Shown here: piece by piece, positions 1-8,880 of the stretch
Layout of the letters: each line of letters opens with the position of its first letter
How positions within the stretch are numbered: position 1 is the stretch's first letter
Assembly (NCBI GenBank): GCA_002354335.1
Contig: DELI01000029.1
Location: forward strand, 161,909 to 225,908
Source: Sphingobacterium sp. UBA2700
GTDB taxonomy: Bacteria > Bacteroidota > Bacteroidia > Sphingobacteriales > Sphingobacteriaceae
Reading direction: 5' to 3'
DNA: 64,000 nucleotides
The notes under the pieces: model-generated
Databases searched by the model: none
What the model was told of the DNA's origin: nothing
What the model saw: the letters and a program-made list of their open reading frames with translations, nothing else
Made by a program: the position numbers and the translations under genes

Positions 1-792
1 GTACTTTAGGCTAAGGTTAAGTAAAAACTCCGGACGTTCAAGTTGTCCATACGCGACAGTCATATTTTGTATCGCCAGGATAATTCACGTTGCTCTTTCC
101 ATAGGCACACCAATTATCCATTTAAGTTTTTTACATTTTTTAATCGGATTAAGTTTAACGTGCGTGGATTACGGAATTTGTTAGAGTGTTATTTTCCAAT
201 TAGTTTATGTAGTCGAGCAAACCGAGTTTAGAACTATCCATGACGACAAAATAGAGGCGCAGTGAATGGTATATCAATTACAGTCGACGGCATACTTTTA
301 TAACAAGAACAAACTTCTAACATGGCTTTTTGGGTGGGTTGAACTTCCAGTTTGAACATCATCTATTCCCCCGAATAAGCCGTATCCATTATCCAGTAGT
401 TAACTAGATCGCGAGAAAAACCTGTAAAGAATATGGCGTGGCTCACAACGAATCTCCACCATTTTCCGCTGCATTCGAATCCTATTTAAAAGTTGTAGAT
501 TCGATGTCAAAATAAATAAAACTTTAAACTTAAATAAATTTTAATACCTTTATGCTGCAATCTGGCTCTGCCGACGCTTTCTAAAACCGATCATTTCGCT
601 TATCTTTTTTAGTTTTCGATTTTTCAGCTGCTAATCTGTTTTCATTTTGAAATCTAATACAAAGCCTTAATTGCAATATCACGGCAGCGTATTATTCGCT
701 TCAAGTTTGGACTCAAAATATAATATATTGGAATTCAGTTTCCCAAAAAGCGCGTGTGCTCGTTAATAAGGACATTTTACTTAAACACACAC
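1..792. other. Gene-poor AT-rich stretch
   Basis: No open frame here has recognisable protein character, and frames on both strands are short and interrupted. The DNA is AT-rich with many short A/T runs. It leads straight into a decayed cold-shock gene, so it is probably eroded intergenic or pseudogene DNA. I see no tRNA, rRNA or clear promoter in it. Confidence 0.5.
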
Positions 793-982
793 AAGGGACG
801 GAGGAAAAGATTTTTTCAACGAGACTAAAATATTTCATTTAATTCTTCCTGACGACCGTGGTGATGATTTAATTGTTAACAGTTCAGGTTTGAGCGATAA
901 TATTAAAGAAAACGACACCGTAACCCGCGAAGTTGCAAGAGAACAAAAAGGCTTGAATGTAGTCGACGCAGTTATCTTTTAA
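793..982 (+). pseudogene. Degraded cold-shock protein (CspA family) gene
   Basis: From about 809 the plus-strand frame reads DFFNETK, then PDDRGDDLIVNSSGLSD, NIKENDTVTREV and KGLNVVDAVIF before a TAA at 980-982. This follows the CspA-family cold-shock domain, a small OB-fold RNA/DNA-binding protein of about 65 residues, almost residue for residue. The two nucleic-acid-binding motifs are damaged: the expected KGFGFI reads KIFHLI, and the expected FVH reads IVN. The first codons (793-808) still resemble KGTVKFF at the DNA level but are out of frame, and no start codon remains. A hairpin follows about 240 bases later (1218-1246). I see a dead copy; whether an intact csp gene exists elsewhere cannot be told from this window. 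Confidence 0.75.
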
Positions 983-1217
983 AGACGTGCATTTGTCACA
1001 AACAAAATCGCAGTAATAACGTTATAGAATAGAAAATGGCATCAACTCCGTCTTATTGGATTTTTTTGTCACTCTGTAAGATAACACAACAGAATATTCC
1101 AGATAATCATAATTTAGGCTAAAGATTTTTTTTACGTGTTCTATTAATCTTCTTTATCGCTTCATTTATAAAATAGTTAGTACAAATAGTTAGTTTCCAA
1201 CCCCGGAAACGTGTGTT

Positions 1218-1246
1218 AAAGCCAGTCTTTCTATAGACTGGCTTTT
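1218..1246 (+). terminator. Intrinsic terminator-like hairpin 1
   Basis: The arms AAAGCCAGTC and GACTGGCTTT enclose an 8-base loop and run into a T tract on the plus strand. It lies about 240 bases after the csp pseudogene stop and could be that gene's surviving terminator. Confidence 0.7.
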
Positions 1247-1432
1247 TACAAAGCTTTTAATATGATGGCCGTTCGGTAGAAAACGGTCGAGTAGTCCTGT
1301 ACGTAAAATCAAATCTTTTTTTGCACTTTAATCATTGATTTTTTATAAAATTTGAAATACCCAGTCACAAGTATTTATTTTTAGATTTTATTTTACTATT
1401 TTTAATAATCTGCTTCAAAACAACTAACACTT

Positions 1433-1464
1433 GCCTAGCGTAATATTCGCTAGGCCTTATTTTT
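1433..1464 (+). terminator. Intrinsic terminator-like hairpin 2
   Basis: The perfect 8-base arms GCCTAGCG and CGCTAGGC enclose TAATATT and are followed by CTTATTTTT on the plus strand. The arm is nearly the same as that of the next hairpin 68 bases on, which suggests a local duplication. Confidence 0.65.
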
Positions 1465-1500
1465 GAAATATCCATACAGCAATTATATATTTGAATGGAA

Positions 1501-1525
1501 GCCTAGTGTTACATTAACGCTAGGC
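1501..1525 (+). terminator. Terminator-like hairpin 3, same arm as hairpin 2
   Basis: The arms GCCTAGTGTT and AACGCTAGGC pair with one G-T wobble around a 5-base loop. The stem shares GCCTAG-G with the hairpin at 1433. The tail (TTCACCTT) is only weakly T-rich, so this copy may be eroded. Confidence 0.5.
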
Positions 1526-1715
1526 TTCACCTTCCAAAAGAACAACAAAGCTTAATCCGATCATTTCAATATTTGCAATATGCCTCGTTTCCATAGCATC
1601 GGTTAAGGCTCTAAAATACCATCCAATTGTGCCATAAATGGATTTATCCGCCATTTAGGAATACTCATTTTTACATTAATTTGCAGAATTAATGTTATTT
1701 AGAGGTTAATTAATA

Positions 1716-1748
1716 AAGCCCGGAGCCAATTGAAGCTGGGCTTTCTTC
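1716..1748 (+). terminator. Intrinsic terminator-like hairpin 4
   Basis: The outer arms AAAGCCC and GGGCTTT surround an inner AGC/GCT pairing, and TCTTC follows. The A-rich 5' side and T-rich 3' side are typical of bidirectional Bacteroidota terminators. Confidence 0.6.
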
Positions 1749-1820
1749 GATTTCAAATAAATCCTTAAATTTGAATTCTATCAACTTTTTGATAGGCACA
1801 CTCAGTAGTTTATGTTTATT

Positions 1821-1857
1821 AGCCCAACGTTTGCATAACGAGTTGGGCTTATTTATT
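1821..1857 (+). terminator. Intrinsic terminator-like hairpin 5
   Basis: The arms AGCCCAA and TTGGGCT, with an inner CGTT/AACG stem, are followed by TATTTATT. No gene with a stop just upstream on the plus strand is present. Confidence 0.6.
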
Positions 1858-2318
1858 GATATTCACAGTTAGTTTCTCAGCAGCTGATTTTCTCTAGGAC
1901 ATTCCCTTATCTGAGTGAAATGCGCTTGCCCACAATTAATAATCGTCGGTGTAGGGTATGGTCTCTTCTCATTGAATTCCAAGAGGTCAATCGCAGAAAA
2001 AGAACTTGAAAGAATGCCGGTTTGGCCCAAACTCACCTTGTAGATCTTCGCCTGCCTATAAAACAATTGCCACGGCCCCAACTTGAAGCTTTCAGTCCGC
2101 AGATGATATCCATTTTTGACAAGCAAAACTTTGCTTTTAGCAAGCTATCTTATCGACTTTTTCAAATGGTTCGCCGAGAATGATTTTCTTGGGAATCCGC
2201 GCTGAGAAGCGCTTACCGTTGCCTTAATCAGTTATCGATCGGCTAGCGAGAAAACCTTAACGCACTCTCTCAGGGGAGCTGAAGCTAATACGCAACCAAA
2301 CACCTAGGCGTCAAAGAC

Positions 2319-2963
2319 TTAAATCAACTGATTCTGTGTTGCAATCTTTATCAGCTCGACCATATTTTTTGCTTTAAACTTCTGCAACAGATTCCTGCGA
2401 TGAGTTTCTACGGTTATCACCGAAATAAACAATTGCTCGGCAATTTGAGCAGAAGTATTCCCTTTGGCGATCGCTTGCAAGATCTGTTTTTCACGTTTTG
2501 TCAACTTCGGAAGCTGGAACCCGGATGACGAACTGCGCAACATAATCTCCTGCACTTCTCTGCTCAATGCCAGATCCCCGTTCAGCGCTTTTTCGATACC
2601 GTCAATTATTTCCCGTGAATCTGCATTTTTCAGAATATATCCATTTCCTCCATTTTCTAAAAATCGAAAGATTATGCTGCGTTCAGCTTGATTGCTCAAT
2701 GCGATGACGATACATTGCGGCACTTTCTGCTTAATGAGCTTACAAAACTCCAGTCCGCTTCCATCGCTCAAAACAATATCCAATAAAACAACGTCTATTT
2801 TATTTTCTTGGATAAAATCCATGGCAGCTGATCCTTTGGTAAAGGAAAAAACTTGAAACTTAGTGTTCCTTTCTAAAAGTGATTTCAGCCCTTCTAAAAT
2901 CATCGGATGGTCATCGACTATCGTCAGTTTTAATGTATTTCCATCATACATAACATTCCACAT
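2319..2963 (-). CDS. NarL/FixJ-family response regulator
   Basis: This 214-residue protein is the output half of a two-component system with the kinase just upstream. An N-terminal receiver domain (about residues 10-125) shows the acidic pair in TIVDDHP, the phospho-acceptor Asp in VVLLDIVLSDG and the usual Lys near ILKNAD. A C-terminal LuxR-type helix-turn-helix (about 150-212) reads LTKREKQILQAIAKGNTSAQIAEQLFISVITVETHRRNLLQKF. It should bind DNA as a dimer when phosphorylated. The chosen ATG has an AAGGA 10 bases upstream; a second in-frame ATG at 2951 gives the 8-base ATGTATGA overlap with the kinase stop. Either way the two genes are translationally coupled. Targets are unknown. Confidence 0.9.
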   Translation of the reverse strand: MWNVMYDGNTLKLTIVDDHPMILEGLKSLLERNTKFQVFSFTKGSAAMDFIQENKIDVVLLDIVLSDGSGLEFCKLIKQKVPQCIVIALSNQAERSIIFRFLENGGNGYILKNADSREIIDGIEKALNGDLALSREVQEIMLRSSSSGFQLPKLTKREKQILQAIAKGNTSAQIAEQLFISVITVETHRRNLLQKFKAKNMVELIKIATQNQLI

Positions 2964-4926
2964 TTATCGTTGTTCCTTCGCCTTTGGTTGAAGTAATATC
3001 AACTGTTCCATTGATTAACTGCACTCTGTTCTGAATATTTTTGAGCCCCAGTCCATATACTACTTCCGATTTGTCAAAGCCGACCCCGTCGTCTTCTATG
3101 GTCAGGCTCAACAAATCGTCGTTTTGACTAATTTGTACAATCACACTGCTAGCCTGAGCATATTTGGTGATGTTGCTGATACTTTCTTGAACAATACGGT
3201 ATAATGCAGTTTGCGTTTTAAAGGATATATTCTCCGAGAGATTGAATGATTCGAATTGTATCGAAAAGTGTTTTTGCGCCATGGCCTCGCATAATTCTTT
3301 CAGCGCGATTTCCAAACCGATATTCTTCAAAGTTTCTGGCATCAAGTTTCTGGCGATTCGGCGCATTTCGGCGATAGACTTATCTATCTTTTCAATTACT
3401 TGATCCGTTTGAAACAATGCGTTATCAGAAATCGTCATTCGTATATTGGCGAGCATTCCTCCCAAGCTATCGTGTAGATCCTGCGCAATACGCTGACGTT
3501 CCTGCTCTTCTCCCTGCAATATGGCTTGGGTCGCTTCGTACTTTCTTTGTTCCTTGATATGCAGCAGATCTTGCTGATGGCTTCGACTGATTTGGTCATT
3601 TAGTTTGTGTTGCTTTTTGTAGTTTATAAACACTAGCAAGGCAATCACCAGGCTCAAAATAAGAGCAATGAGCAAAATGGTAATTCGTAGGTTCTTATTT
3701 TTACTCAGCAGCTCATTTTCTTCCTTCTGTTTTTCTAGCGCATCAATTTTTCGTTGCTTATGGGCTGTCTGATGGAGAATCTCCAACTCATGCATTTTTT
3801 CTAACAATTTGTTTTGCTGGAGGCTATCGCCTAACACAGCGGCTTTCTTCATCCATTGGTAAGCCTCTTTGTATTGGCCGAGCATATTATTGACTCCCGC
3901 TAACTGTTCATATGTTATTCTCCGGTTAACCGCTGTGGCAGACAATATTTTTTCAGCTAGAATCAATTCTAACTGCGATTTTGCTTTATGATAGTCTTTC
4001 TGCATCAAATAAACATTGTACATTCTAAAGTATAAAAGATGCAATAATTTTGTTTGCTTTGCTACTTTAGCAAGTGCAGTGCCCTTTCTTAGACTGCTCA
4101 GGGCGTTTGGAAAATCCTGAACCGTCGTATAATACATTGCCTCTTGAAAGTAATAATTCGGATAATGCTGTGATTTGGGAAAGGGAGCAATAAGCTGCTT
4201 TGACTTATCTAAATAGACTTTCGCCGTTCTGCTATCGGGTTTATAGCAATAATTACTCACTAGGTTGAAATAGGTAATTAAATGAACGCTATTCCTGTGT
4301 TCGATTTTATCAAGCTCGCCGAGGGCTTTTTTATGATATTCTTCCGCCTTTCCAAATTGGCCCACCGACATAAACGTCAACCCCAGCTGCGTATAACTAT
4401 ATGCTAAAAGCTCAGTGTTTCTACTCTTTTCACTCAAGGGAATACACTTTTCCGTAAGCGTCTTTACGATATAATCGTAGCCTTTATCCTCCAATTGTAT
4501 GTATGCAAAATTATACCATGCCCTGATCAGGATGTCGGGACTGCTGGAATGCTTTTCAAGAGCAGTGATAGCCTCCTGATAGTATGACTTAGCTCGCTCT
4601 TTGTTACCTTGGTGGGAATAATGGAGCCCTTGAAAATATGCCAATATGCCTTTAGGCAATCTGTTTTTATGCGGAGATTCTATTACTAGATCCAGGGCTT
4701 GTTTACTCTTCAAACTGTCCATCTGTGCCCAATAGCCTGACAATAACAAGGTATGGTACAAGCGGGTGCTGTCGTCTTTTGTATGATCAATCTCCCTGTT
4801 GATTTTCTTTAGATAATCCTCTTCGTCTAATGGCATGAGCTGTTGGGCTTGCAATAGATGAACAAGGGATAGAAAAACAATTAAAATGCAAATCGGTCTG
4901 TACACTGCTAAATAATTAAAAGGCAA
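2944..4926 (-). CDS. TPR-containing sensor histidine kinase (HisKA_3 type)
   Basis: This 660-residue kinase partners the NarL-type regulator that overlaps its stop. A signal peptide or membrane anchor (about 10-27) is followed by a periplasmic region rich in TPR-like helical pairs (for example AYSYTQLGLTFMSVGQFGKAEEYHKKAL). Next come one membrane segment near 410-432 (ITILLIALILSLVIALLVF), a coiled-coil linker, the HisKA_3 dimerization domain with EEQERQRIAQDLHDSLGGML (phospho-His about 481), and a HATPase domain with DDGVGFD and GLGLKNIQNRV. This layout is common in Bacteroidota; ligands for such TPR sensors are generally unknown. No ligand gene is apparent nearby. Confidence 0.9.
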   Translation of the reverse strand: MPFNYLAVYRPICILIVFLSLVHLLQAQQLMPLDEEDYLKKINREIDHTKDDSTRLYHTLLLSGYWAQMDSLKSKQALDLVIESPHKNRLPKGILAYFQGLHYSHQGNKERAKSYYQEAITALEKHSSSPDILIRAWYNFAYIQLEDKGYDYIVKTLTEKCIPLSEKSRNTELLAYSYTQLGLTFMSVGQFGKAEEYHKKALGELDKIEHRNSVHLITYFNLVSNYCYKPDSRTAKVYLDKSKQLIAPFPKSQHYPNYYFQEAMYYTTVQDFPNALSSLRKGTALAKVAKQTKLLHLLYFRMYNVYLMQKDYHKAKSQLELILAEKILSATAVNRRITYEQLAGVNNMLGQYKEAYQWMKKAAVLGDSLQQNKLLEKMHELEILHQTAHKQRKIDALEKQKEENELLSKNKNLRITILLIALILSLVIALLVFINYKKQHKLNDQISRSHQQDLLHIKEQRKYEATQAILQGEEQERQRIAQDLHDSLGGMLANIRMTISDNALFQTDQVIEKIDKSIAEMRRIARNLMPETLKNIGLEIALKELCEAMAQKHFSIQFESFNLSENISFKTQTALYRIVQESISNITKYAQASSVIVQISQNDDLLSLTIEDDGVGFDKSEVVYGLGLKNIQNRVQLINGTVDITSTKGEGTTINVECYV

Positions 4927-5068
4927 ATATCCAAATAAAAAGGGTGTAATTTTCAGTTTAAATAAAAACTACAGGTAAACCATTAGAAATGAAATCAAGG
5001 TTTTCACTGATTGTCTTAATTTTCCATTTTATGGAGATTTGTATCTCATCATAAATTCAAAACAAATC

Positions 5069-5527
5069 ATGAAAAAAGTAAATGCAAAATTTGCACTTTT
5101 AGGACTTTCTTTGGTATTGACAATGGGAACACTAGCGACCAGTTGTAGCAAAGATGATGACGGATACGAAGAGCCTACTAATGCTACAATCGATCCGGCG
5201 GTAGGCACTTACAAAGGAAAATTAACGGTATATACGAATTCTGGCGTAAAAGAATGGTACAATGCTGTTACTATCGTTACCAAAGAAGGTAGCAACAAGT
5301 TAAAATTCACGGCTAAAACGGGCGAGCCCTATTCCCTCATTAATCCAAAGACCTTTACGGTAGAAACAGGGGCATTCTTCGGTGAAAACACACAGGATAT
5401 CGTCAGCTTAACAGGCAGTTTAGAAGGGATTTTTCACTTTTACGGTTCTAACAAAAATATTTCTGTTATCGCAGAAAAGCAGTCAGAGACGGAGTTACAA
5501 TATCATTACGAGGGTGTAAAGCAATAA
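5069..5527 (+). CDS. Small secreted lipoprotein
   Basis: Starting at 5069, the protein opens with MKKVNAKFALLGLSLVLTMGTLATSCSKDDD. This is a lipoprotein signal with a TSC lipobox and then acidic residues, so it should be exported and lipidated. The mature part (about 120 residues) is rich in beta-strand-like alternation (GTYKGKLTVYTNSGVKEWYNAVTIV), which suggests a small beta-barrel or sandwich of the lipocalin-like lipoprotein sort; I do not recognise a named family. An earlier ATG at 5039 would put ten residues before the signal and is less likely. It is divergent from the kinase at 4926, so it may be controlled by that system. Confidence 0.75.
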   Translation: MKKVNAKFALLGLSLVLTMGTLATSCSKDDDGYEEPTNATIDPAVGTYKGKLTVYTNSGVKEWYNAVTIVTKEGSNKLKFTAKTGEPYSLINPKTFTVETGAFFGENTQDIVSLTGSLEGIFHFYGSNKNISVIAEKQSETELQYHYEGVKQ

Positions 5528-5582
5528 GTTGATTTTTTACAGGCTCGGGAATCAACTCCCCGAGTCAAAGATCATGACAATA

Positions 5583-6578
5583 ATGAAGGAAAAATCATTA
5601 ATTCTTGCTATCTCGGTATTGCTTGCCTCGTGCAACCATGAGGCAGAGCAAAAGGAAGAGTCTTCGCCAAGGCTCGCAGAATCAAAGGAAATGGCCACTG
5701 AGATGGCTACTATCTCCGAAGATTTCAAAATAGAGGACATCGAGGTGTCCAGCGCCGACATTGGTGATTTTCCCTTTTTAAATCTCCCTACAGGGTTGCA
5801 AGCGGCAAATGTTTTAGAAAAGAACTTTGATGTTTGTTTCTTTCCGCTAGATGGACGAATGGTGCCATTTGAGGGCCGACTATATAAGGCGAATGTCGTG
5901 GCTAGTCAAGGTGAAGACTATTCTCAACGATATTTCGAAAAGAGTATAGAAGAATACCTATTGGCGATTGGAGCCGTCAAAGTATTTGATGGGGAAATCA
6001 CCAAAGAAGAATACGAAAGGTACCATCGGAAGGATCCTAATAAAGGTGGAGCTGGCGACATGGGTTATTGGGACCAGCATATTCAGTTCTACGTCGTGCG
6101 CAGTAAAGACAACGGGAACGTTTATATACAATACACATCCAATAATGCCGGTGGTCAGTTAAATATTCTCCAGGAAACCGTACTTGAGCAGACCATAACG
6201 AAAGTAACCTCTGATAAAATTGCCGATGACTTAGCTGAGAAAGGCAAGGCTATTTTGTATATAAATTTTGACACCGACAAATCCAATTTTACAGCAGAAG
6301 GAAAAGAGGTTGTAAAGGAAATTACAGCAGCCTTGCATAAGGATAAGTCGCTAAAGATTTCGATCGATGGCCATACCGACGATACAGGCGATGCTACACA
6401 TAACAAAAGGTTATCGCGGGATCGTGCCGTGGCTGTGATGGACCACATAATTTTAGATGGCATTTCGCAGGACCGATTGATCGCTAAAGGTTTTGGTTCT
6501 GATCGTCCCCTATTCAGCAACGATACAGAACAAAATAAGGCAAAAAACCGTCGAGTTGAATTAATAAAAATAAATTAA
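5583..6578 (+). CDS. OmpA-domain outer-membrane lipoprotein
   Basis: The start at 5583 gives MKEKSLILAISVLLASCNHE, a lipoprotein signal with lipobox ASC. The middle region (about 40-210) is of unknown type. The C-terminal 110 residues form an OmpA peptidoglycan-binding domain: ILYINFDTDKSNFTAEG, then ISIDGHTDDTGDATHNKRLSRDRAVAVMDHI, then GFGSDRP and AKNRRVELI. The NxxLSxxRA-type and NRRVE motifs are intact. The protein probably anchors the outer membrane to the cell wall. It follows the 5069 lipoprotein by about 55 bases and may be cotranscribed with it. In-frame ATGs at 5529 and 5574 would extend the signal unnaturally. Confidence 0.85.
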   Translation: MKEKSLILAISVLLASCNHEAEQKEESSPRLAESKEMATEMATISEDFKIEDIEVSSADIGDFPFLNLPTGLQAANVLEKNFDVCFFPLDGRMVPFEGRLYKANVVASQGEDYSQRYFEKSIEEYLLAIGAVKVFDGEITKEEYERYHRKDPNKGGAGDMGYWDQHIQFYVVRSKDNGNVYIQYTSNNAGGQLNILQETVLEQTITKVTSDKIADDLAEKGKAILYINFDTDKSNFTAEGKEVVKEITAALHKDKSLKISIDGHTDDTGDATHNKRLSRDRAVAVMDHIILDGISQDRLIAKGFGSDRPLFSNDTEQNKAKNRRVELIKIN

Positions 6579-7052
6579 GGCCATATCCTCGATTATTTTC
6601 TAATTAGTATATTATTTCATTGCGGGATATTCATGAAAATTTCTATTAGAAAATTTGATGGGTAGTTTGATGCTGTAAAAATAGCTCGCCACATAAACGC
6701 GTCATCGTTCGCCATATGCTCTTAAATTGATTAGGTATAAAATCGATGTGTTTGAGGCTTTAGATATTTCAGTGAGGGCGAAGCAGGACATGGATAGGCA
6801 ACAGACCTCTGCTGCTTGTAATGTGGCGCATCTGGGCAACAATAGCTCAATTATCCACCCTTCTATATATAATCAATATCCGTACGCTGTTGATTTCGAT
6901 CGCATATAATTCGGTTGATTGTCTAGAAAATATGCTATATGTATTTCTAGTTAATTAATAGTGTGAATTGGTTTTTGGGGGAGTTCATTTACAAAGATTA
7001 TTCATTAAGATGGCGGAACTAGAGTCCGCCATCTTTTGGATTTATGCCTATT
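6579..7052. other. Intergenic stretch between convergent genes
   Basis: A 60-codon plus frame at 6727-6909 has no recognisable character and no ribosome-binding site. The only clear structure is the hairpin at 7008-7034. Otherwise I see nothing. Confidence 0.5.
7008..7038. terminator. Hairpin terminator after the ferritin-like gene
   Basis: The 11-base arms AAGATGGCGGA and TCCGCCATCTT enclose a short loop 18 bases downstream of the stop of the minus-strand gene at 7053. The T run is better on the plus strand, so it may work in both directions between the convergent genes. Confidence 0.65.
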
Positions 7053-7628
7053 CTACTTTTTATCAGCCTTGCTATTCAAATTAGTATCGGCGAGTGATGT
7101 TAAACTTTCGTCGCACGCTTTCTCTTCCTTAAGCGTGGTCAATAACAATTTGAGCGCATCTTCGTGTTTCAAGACTTTTGCGAAGGCCGCCAGTGTCCCA
7201 TAAGAAGCTATTTCATAGTGCTCAATTTTTTGAGAAGCTGCAATTATTCCCGCATCACGAACTGCGCCGGGCGCTGTTTCTTCCATGATACTCTCTCCTT
7301 CCTCGATAAGCCCCTGCATGGCGTCACATTTCTCAGTTTCAGCTTTCACACCGATCGATTTAAAAACCTCTTGCAATCGCTCGACATGTTGTTTGGTCTC
7401 TTCCAGATGTCCGGTGATCGCATCTTTCAACTTTTTCGACGTAGCATTTTTCTCCATTTTAGGCAATGCTTTAACTAATTCCTTCTCTGCCCACAGAATA
7501 TCTTTCAGCCCATCTTCGAATAATTCTTGAAGATCTTTTGCAGCGTCCGATTTCGCTTTTACCGTTGCCTTCTTTTGAGAAGCCGGCTGTTCATTTTTCT
7601 TCGTTTCTTTTTTAGTCGTTGTTGCCAT
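7053..7628 (-). CDS. Ferritin-like YciE/YciF family (DUF892) protein
   Basis: This 191-residue protein has a Lys/Ala-rich N-terminal tail (about 1-30) and then the four-helix ferritin-like domain of the YciF family. That family's helices read LQELFEDGLKDILWAEKELVKALPKM, HLEETKQHVERLQEVF, CDAMQGLIEEGESIM and AASQKIEHYEIASYGTLAAFAKVL. The Glu and His residues expected to bind two metal ions (E in WAEKEL, E/H in HLEETKQH, E/H in EHYE) are present. Such proteins are linked to stress responses in bacteria, but their reaction is not settled. A basic tail of this kind could bind DNA (inference). It is a single gene with its own hairpin downstream and lies just outside the conjugation operon. Confidence 0.9.
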   Translation of the reverse strand: MATTTKKETKKNEQPASQKKATVKAKSDAAKDLQELFEDGLKDILWAEKELVKALPKMEKNATSKKLKDAITGHLEETKQHVERLQEVFKSIGVKAETEKCDAMQGLIEEGESIMEETAPGAVRDAGIIAASQKIEHYEIASYGTLAAFAKVLKHEDALKLLLTTLKEEKACDESLTSLADTNLNSKADKK

Positions 7629-7784
7629 ACTTAAGATGTTTATGTTTTCTGTATAACAAACTTATTAATACATGGTTTGGCAACTACATGAAATTATTGC
7701 CGAGGGCAACATTCTATTGCGCTGAACACTAACTCCGGCAGCAGCTAGCCAAGACCGCGATAGCGAGCGATAATTTGATATCGT

Positions 7785-8075
7785 CTATCTAAAAAAATCG
7801 ATTTGGCTTCCGATATCGCTGCGGAACGATGGGCGGTATCGAAGATACCCCATCTGGTGCAGATCAATTATGCACTGGTGGTAGGTAGCGACCGATACTC
7901 TTGCCGCCCGCGCACCGTCGCGCGCGAACATGCGCAAAGGAGAGCGGTATTCATGCTCATACCATCGTTGGAGCAGTGCAATATACACGGCTAAGTGCGA
8001 CTTGCCTATGCGCGGGTCTTGAGCGGATTTGCAGAAAAATCGATGCAAGCAAGAAGAAACATCCATACCATCCAT
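7785..8075 (-). CDS. Small winged-helix-like protein at the end of the tra operon
   Basis: This 96-residue protein has no name I can assign. The stretch GKSHLAVYIALLQRWYEHEYRSPLRMFARDGARAARVSVATYHQCIIDLHQMGYLRYRPSF looks like a winged helix: an opening helix, a recognition-like helix after SVATYHQ, and a closing strand pair. DNA binding is therefore plausible. It is the last leftward gene of the tra operon, 10 bases after the preceding stop, so it is probably cotranscribed and may regulate transfer. A second in-frame ATG lies at 8066. Confidence 0.55.
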   Translation of the reverse strand: MDGMDVSSCLHRFFCKSAQDPRIGKSHLAVYIALLQRWYEHEYRSPLRMFARDGARAARVSVATYHQCIIDLHQMGYLRYRPSFRSDIGSQIDFFR

Positions 8076-8085
8076 CTCCTTTGAA

Positions 8086-8859
8086 TTAGAGCCTCTTTCC
8101 TTTTGATTGCTTAGCGGGTGGCTGCTGATCTACCTGAAGTTTTTGTTTATTTTCCATCTGCACATCCTGCGCACTTTGCTGTCCGTGCTTGTCTAAGTTC
8201 ATCGAGACGAATTCTAGGCGCATCGAACCATCGTAAATTGCCACGGACTTAAACTTGGGATTCGCCTCCAGAGAAACTTGCCGCGACCCTTGTTCCAACA
8301 TAAAGGTTACATCATGGCGATTCCCGCGTTCTAACGAGGCGATAAGATATTCTTTGCTGTCCGGATATTGCAGATCGCTGATGGGAAACTTCTCTAGCTC
8401 TCGAGGGAGATCAAACCCGTAATTTTCATGATAATGGCGAAATTTCCTATTACCCTCCAAATCAACTGTTTTAAAATCAAGCTGCACCCATGCCCGATAG
8501 CGCTCACCCTCCTTGTTAGTTAAATCTTTGTGTACAGCCCTCCCATGCAAAAGATTATAGGCCTCTTTTAAAGTGAACCGATCTCTTCCGTTCACATAAA
8601 ACCGCTGCTTGATGCTCTGCAGGCTCGCGCGGTTGGTGATCTTCAACTCATAGGAATTAAAAAAATACATGTCGGACTGTTTAGATTTAGAGAATCTTAG
8701 TTGTGCAGCAATTCGTTCGGTTTCGTCTTCTCGCTTAAAATTAAGTGTAAATTGATCTTGGCCTTTTTTCATCGCTTTCTGCAAATTAGCATTCATCGAA
8801 TCGCCAAATCCGCTGTACAATAGTTGGTCTCTGAGGTACTCATAATTTTTTTGGTTCAT
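8086..8859 (-). CDS. Conjugative-element protein of unknown function
   Basis: This 257-residue soluble protein has no signal peptide and is highly charged. It opens MNQKNYEYLRDQLLYSGFGDSMNANLQKAM and continues with a strand-rich core (FTLNFKREDETERIAAQLRF). I associate this opening with proteins in Bacteroidota mobile elements related to the DUF3945/DUF4099 group, but that is a resemblance only. The C-terminus (about 220-257) is Gln/Lys-rich and probably disordered. It lies between traN and the small winged-helix gene in the leftward operon, so a role in transfer or in the recipient cell is likely. Confidence 0.6.
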   Translation of the reverse strand: MNQKNYEYLRDQLLYSGFGDSMNANLQKAMKKGQDQFTLNFKREDETERIAAQLRFSKSKQSDMYFFNSYELKITNRASLQSIKQRFYVNGRDRFTLKEAYNLLHGRAVHKDLTNKEGERYRAWVQLDFKTVDLEGNRKFRHYHENYGFDLPRELEKFPISDLQYPDSKEYLIASLERGNRHDVTFMLEQGSRQVSLEANPKFKSVAIYDGSMRLEFVSMNLDKHGQQSAQDVQMENKQKLQVDQQPPAKQSKGKRL

Positions 8860-8880
8860 AGTAATTTTCCTTTCTTATGT

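Larger units (their letters stand above)
983..2318. other. Non-coding stretch with five terminator-like hairpins
   Basis: No convincing gene lies between the csp pseudogene and the response regulator at 2319. The stretch is AT-rich and holds five separate GC-stem hairpins between 1218 and 1849, listed individually. An 85-codon minus-strand frame at 1869-2126 resembles nothing I recognise and has no good ribosome-binding site. The stretch may contain small RNAs ending at these hairpins or the tails of lost genes. Confidence 0.45.

Noticed and set aside
43..231. 62-codon plus frame
   Set aside because: It has no protein-like composition, lies in AT-rich non-coding DNA and has no ribosome-binding site.
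1869..2126. 85-codon minus frame
   Set aside because: It resembles nothing known, has no clear ribosome-binding site and lies in an eroded region next to hairpins. It may be a degraded gene but I cannot support it.
6727..6909. 60-codon plus frame
   Set aside because: It lacks a ribosome-binding site and protein character; probably chance.
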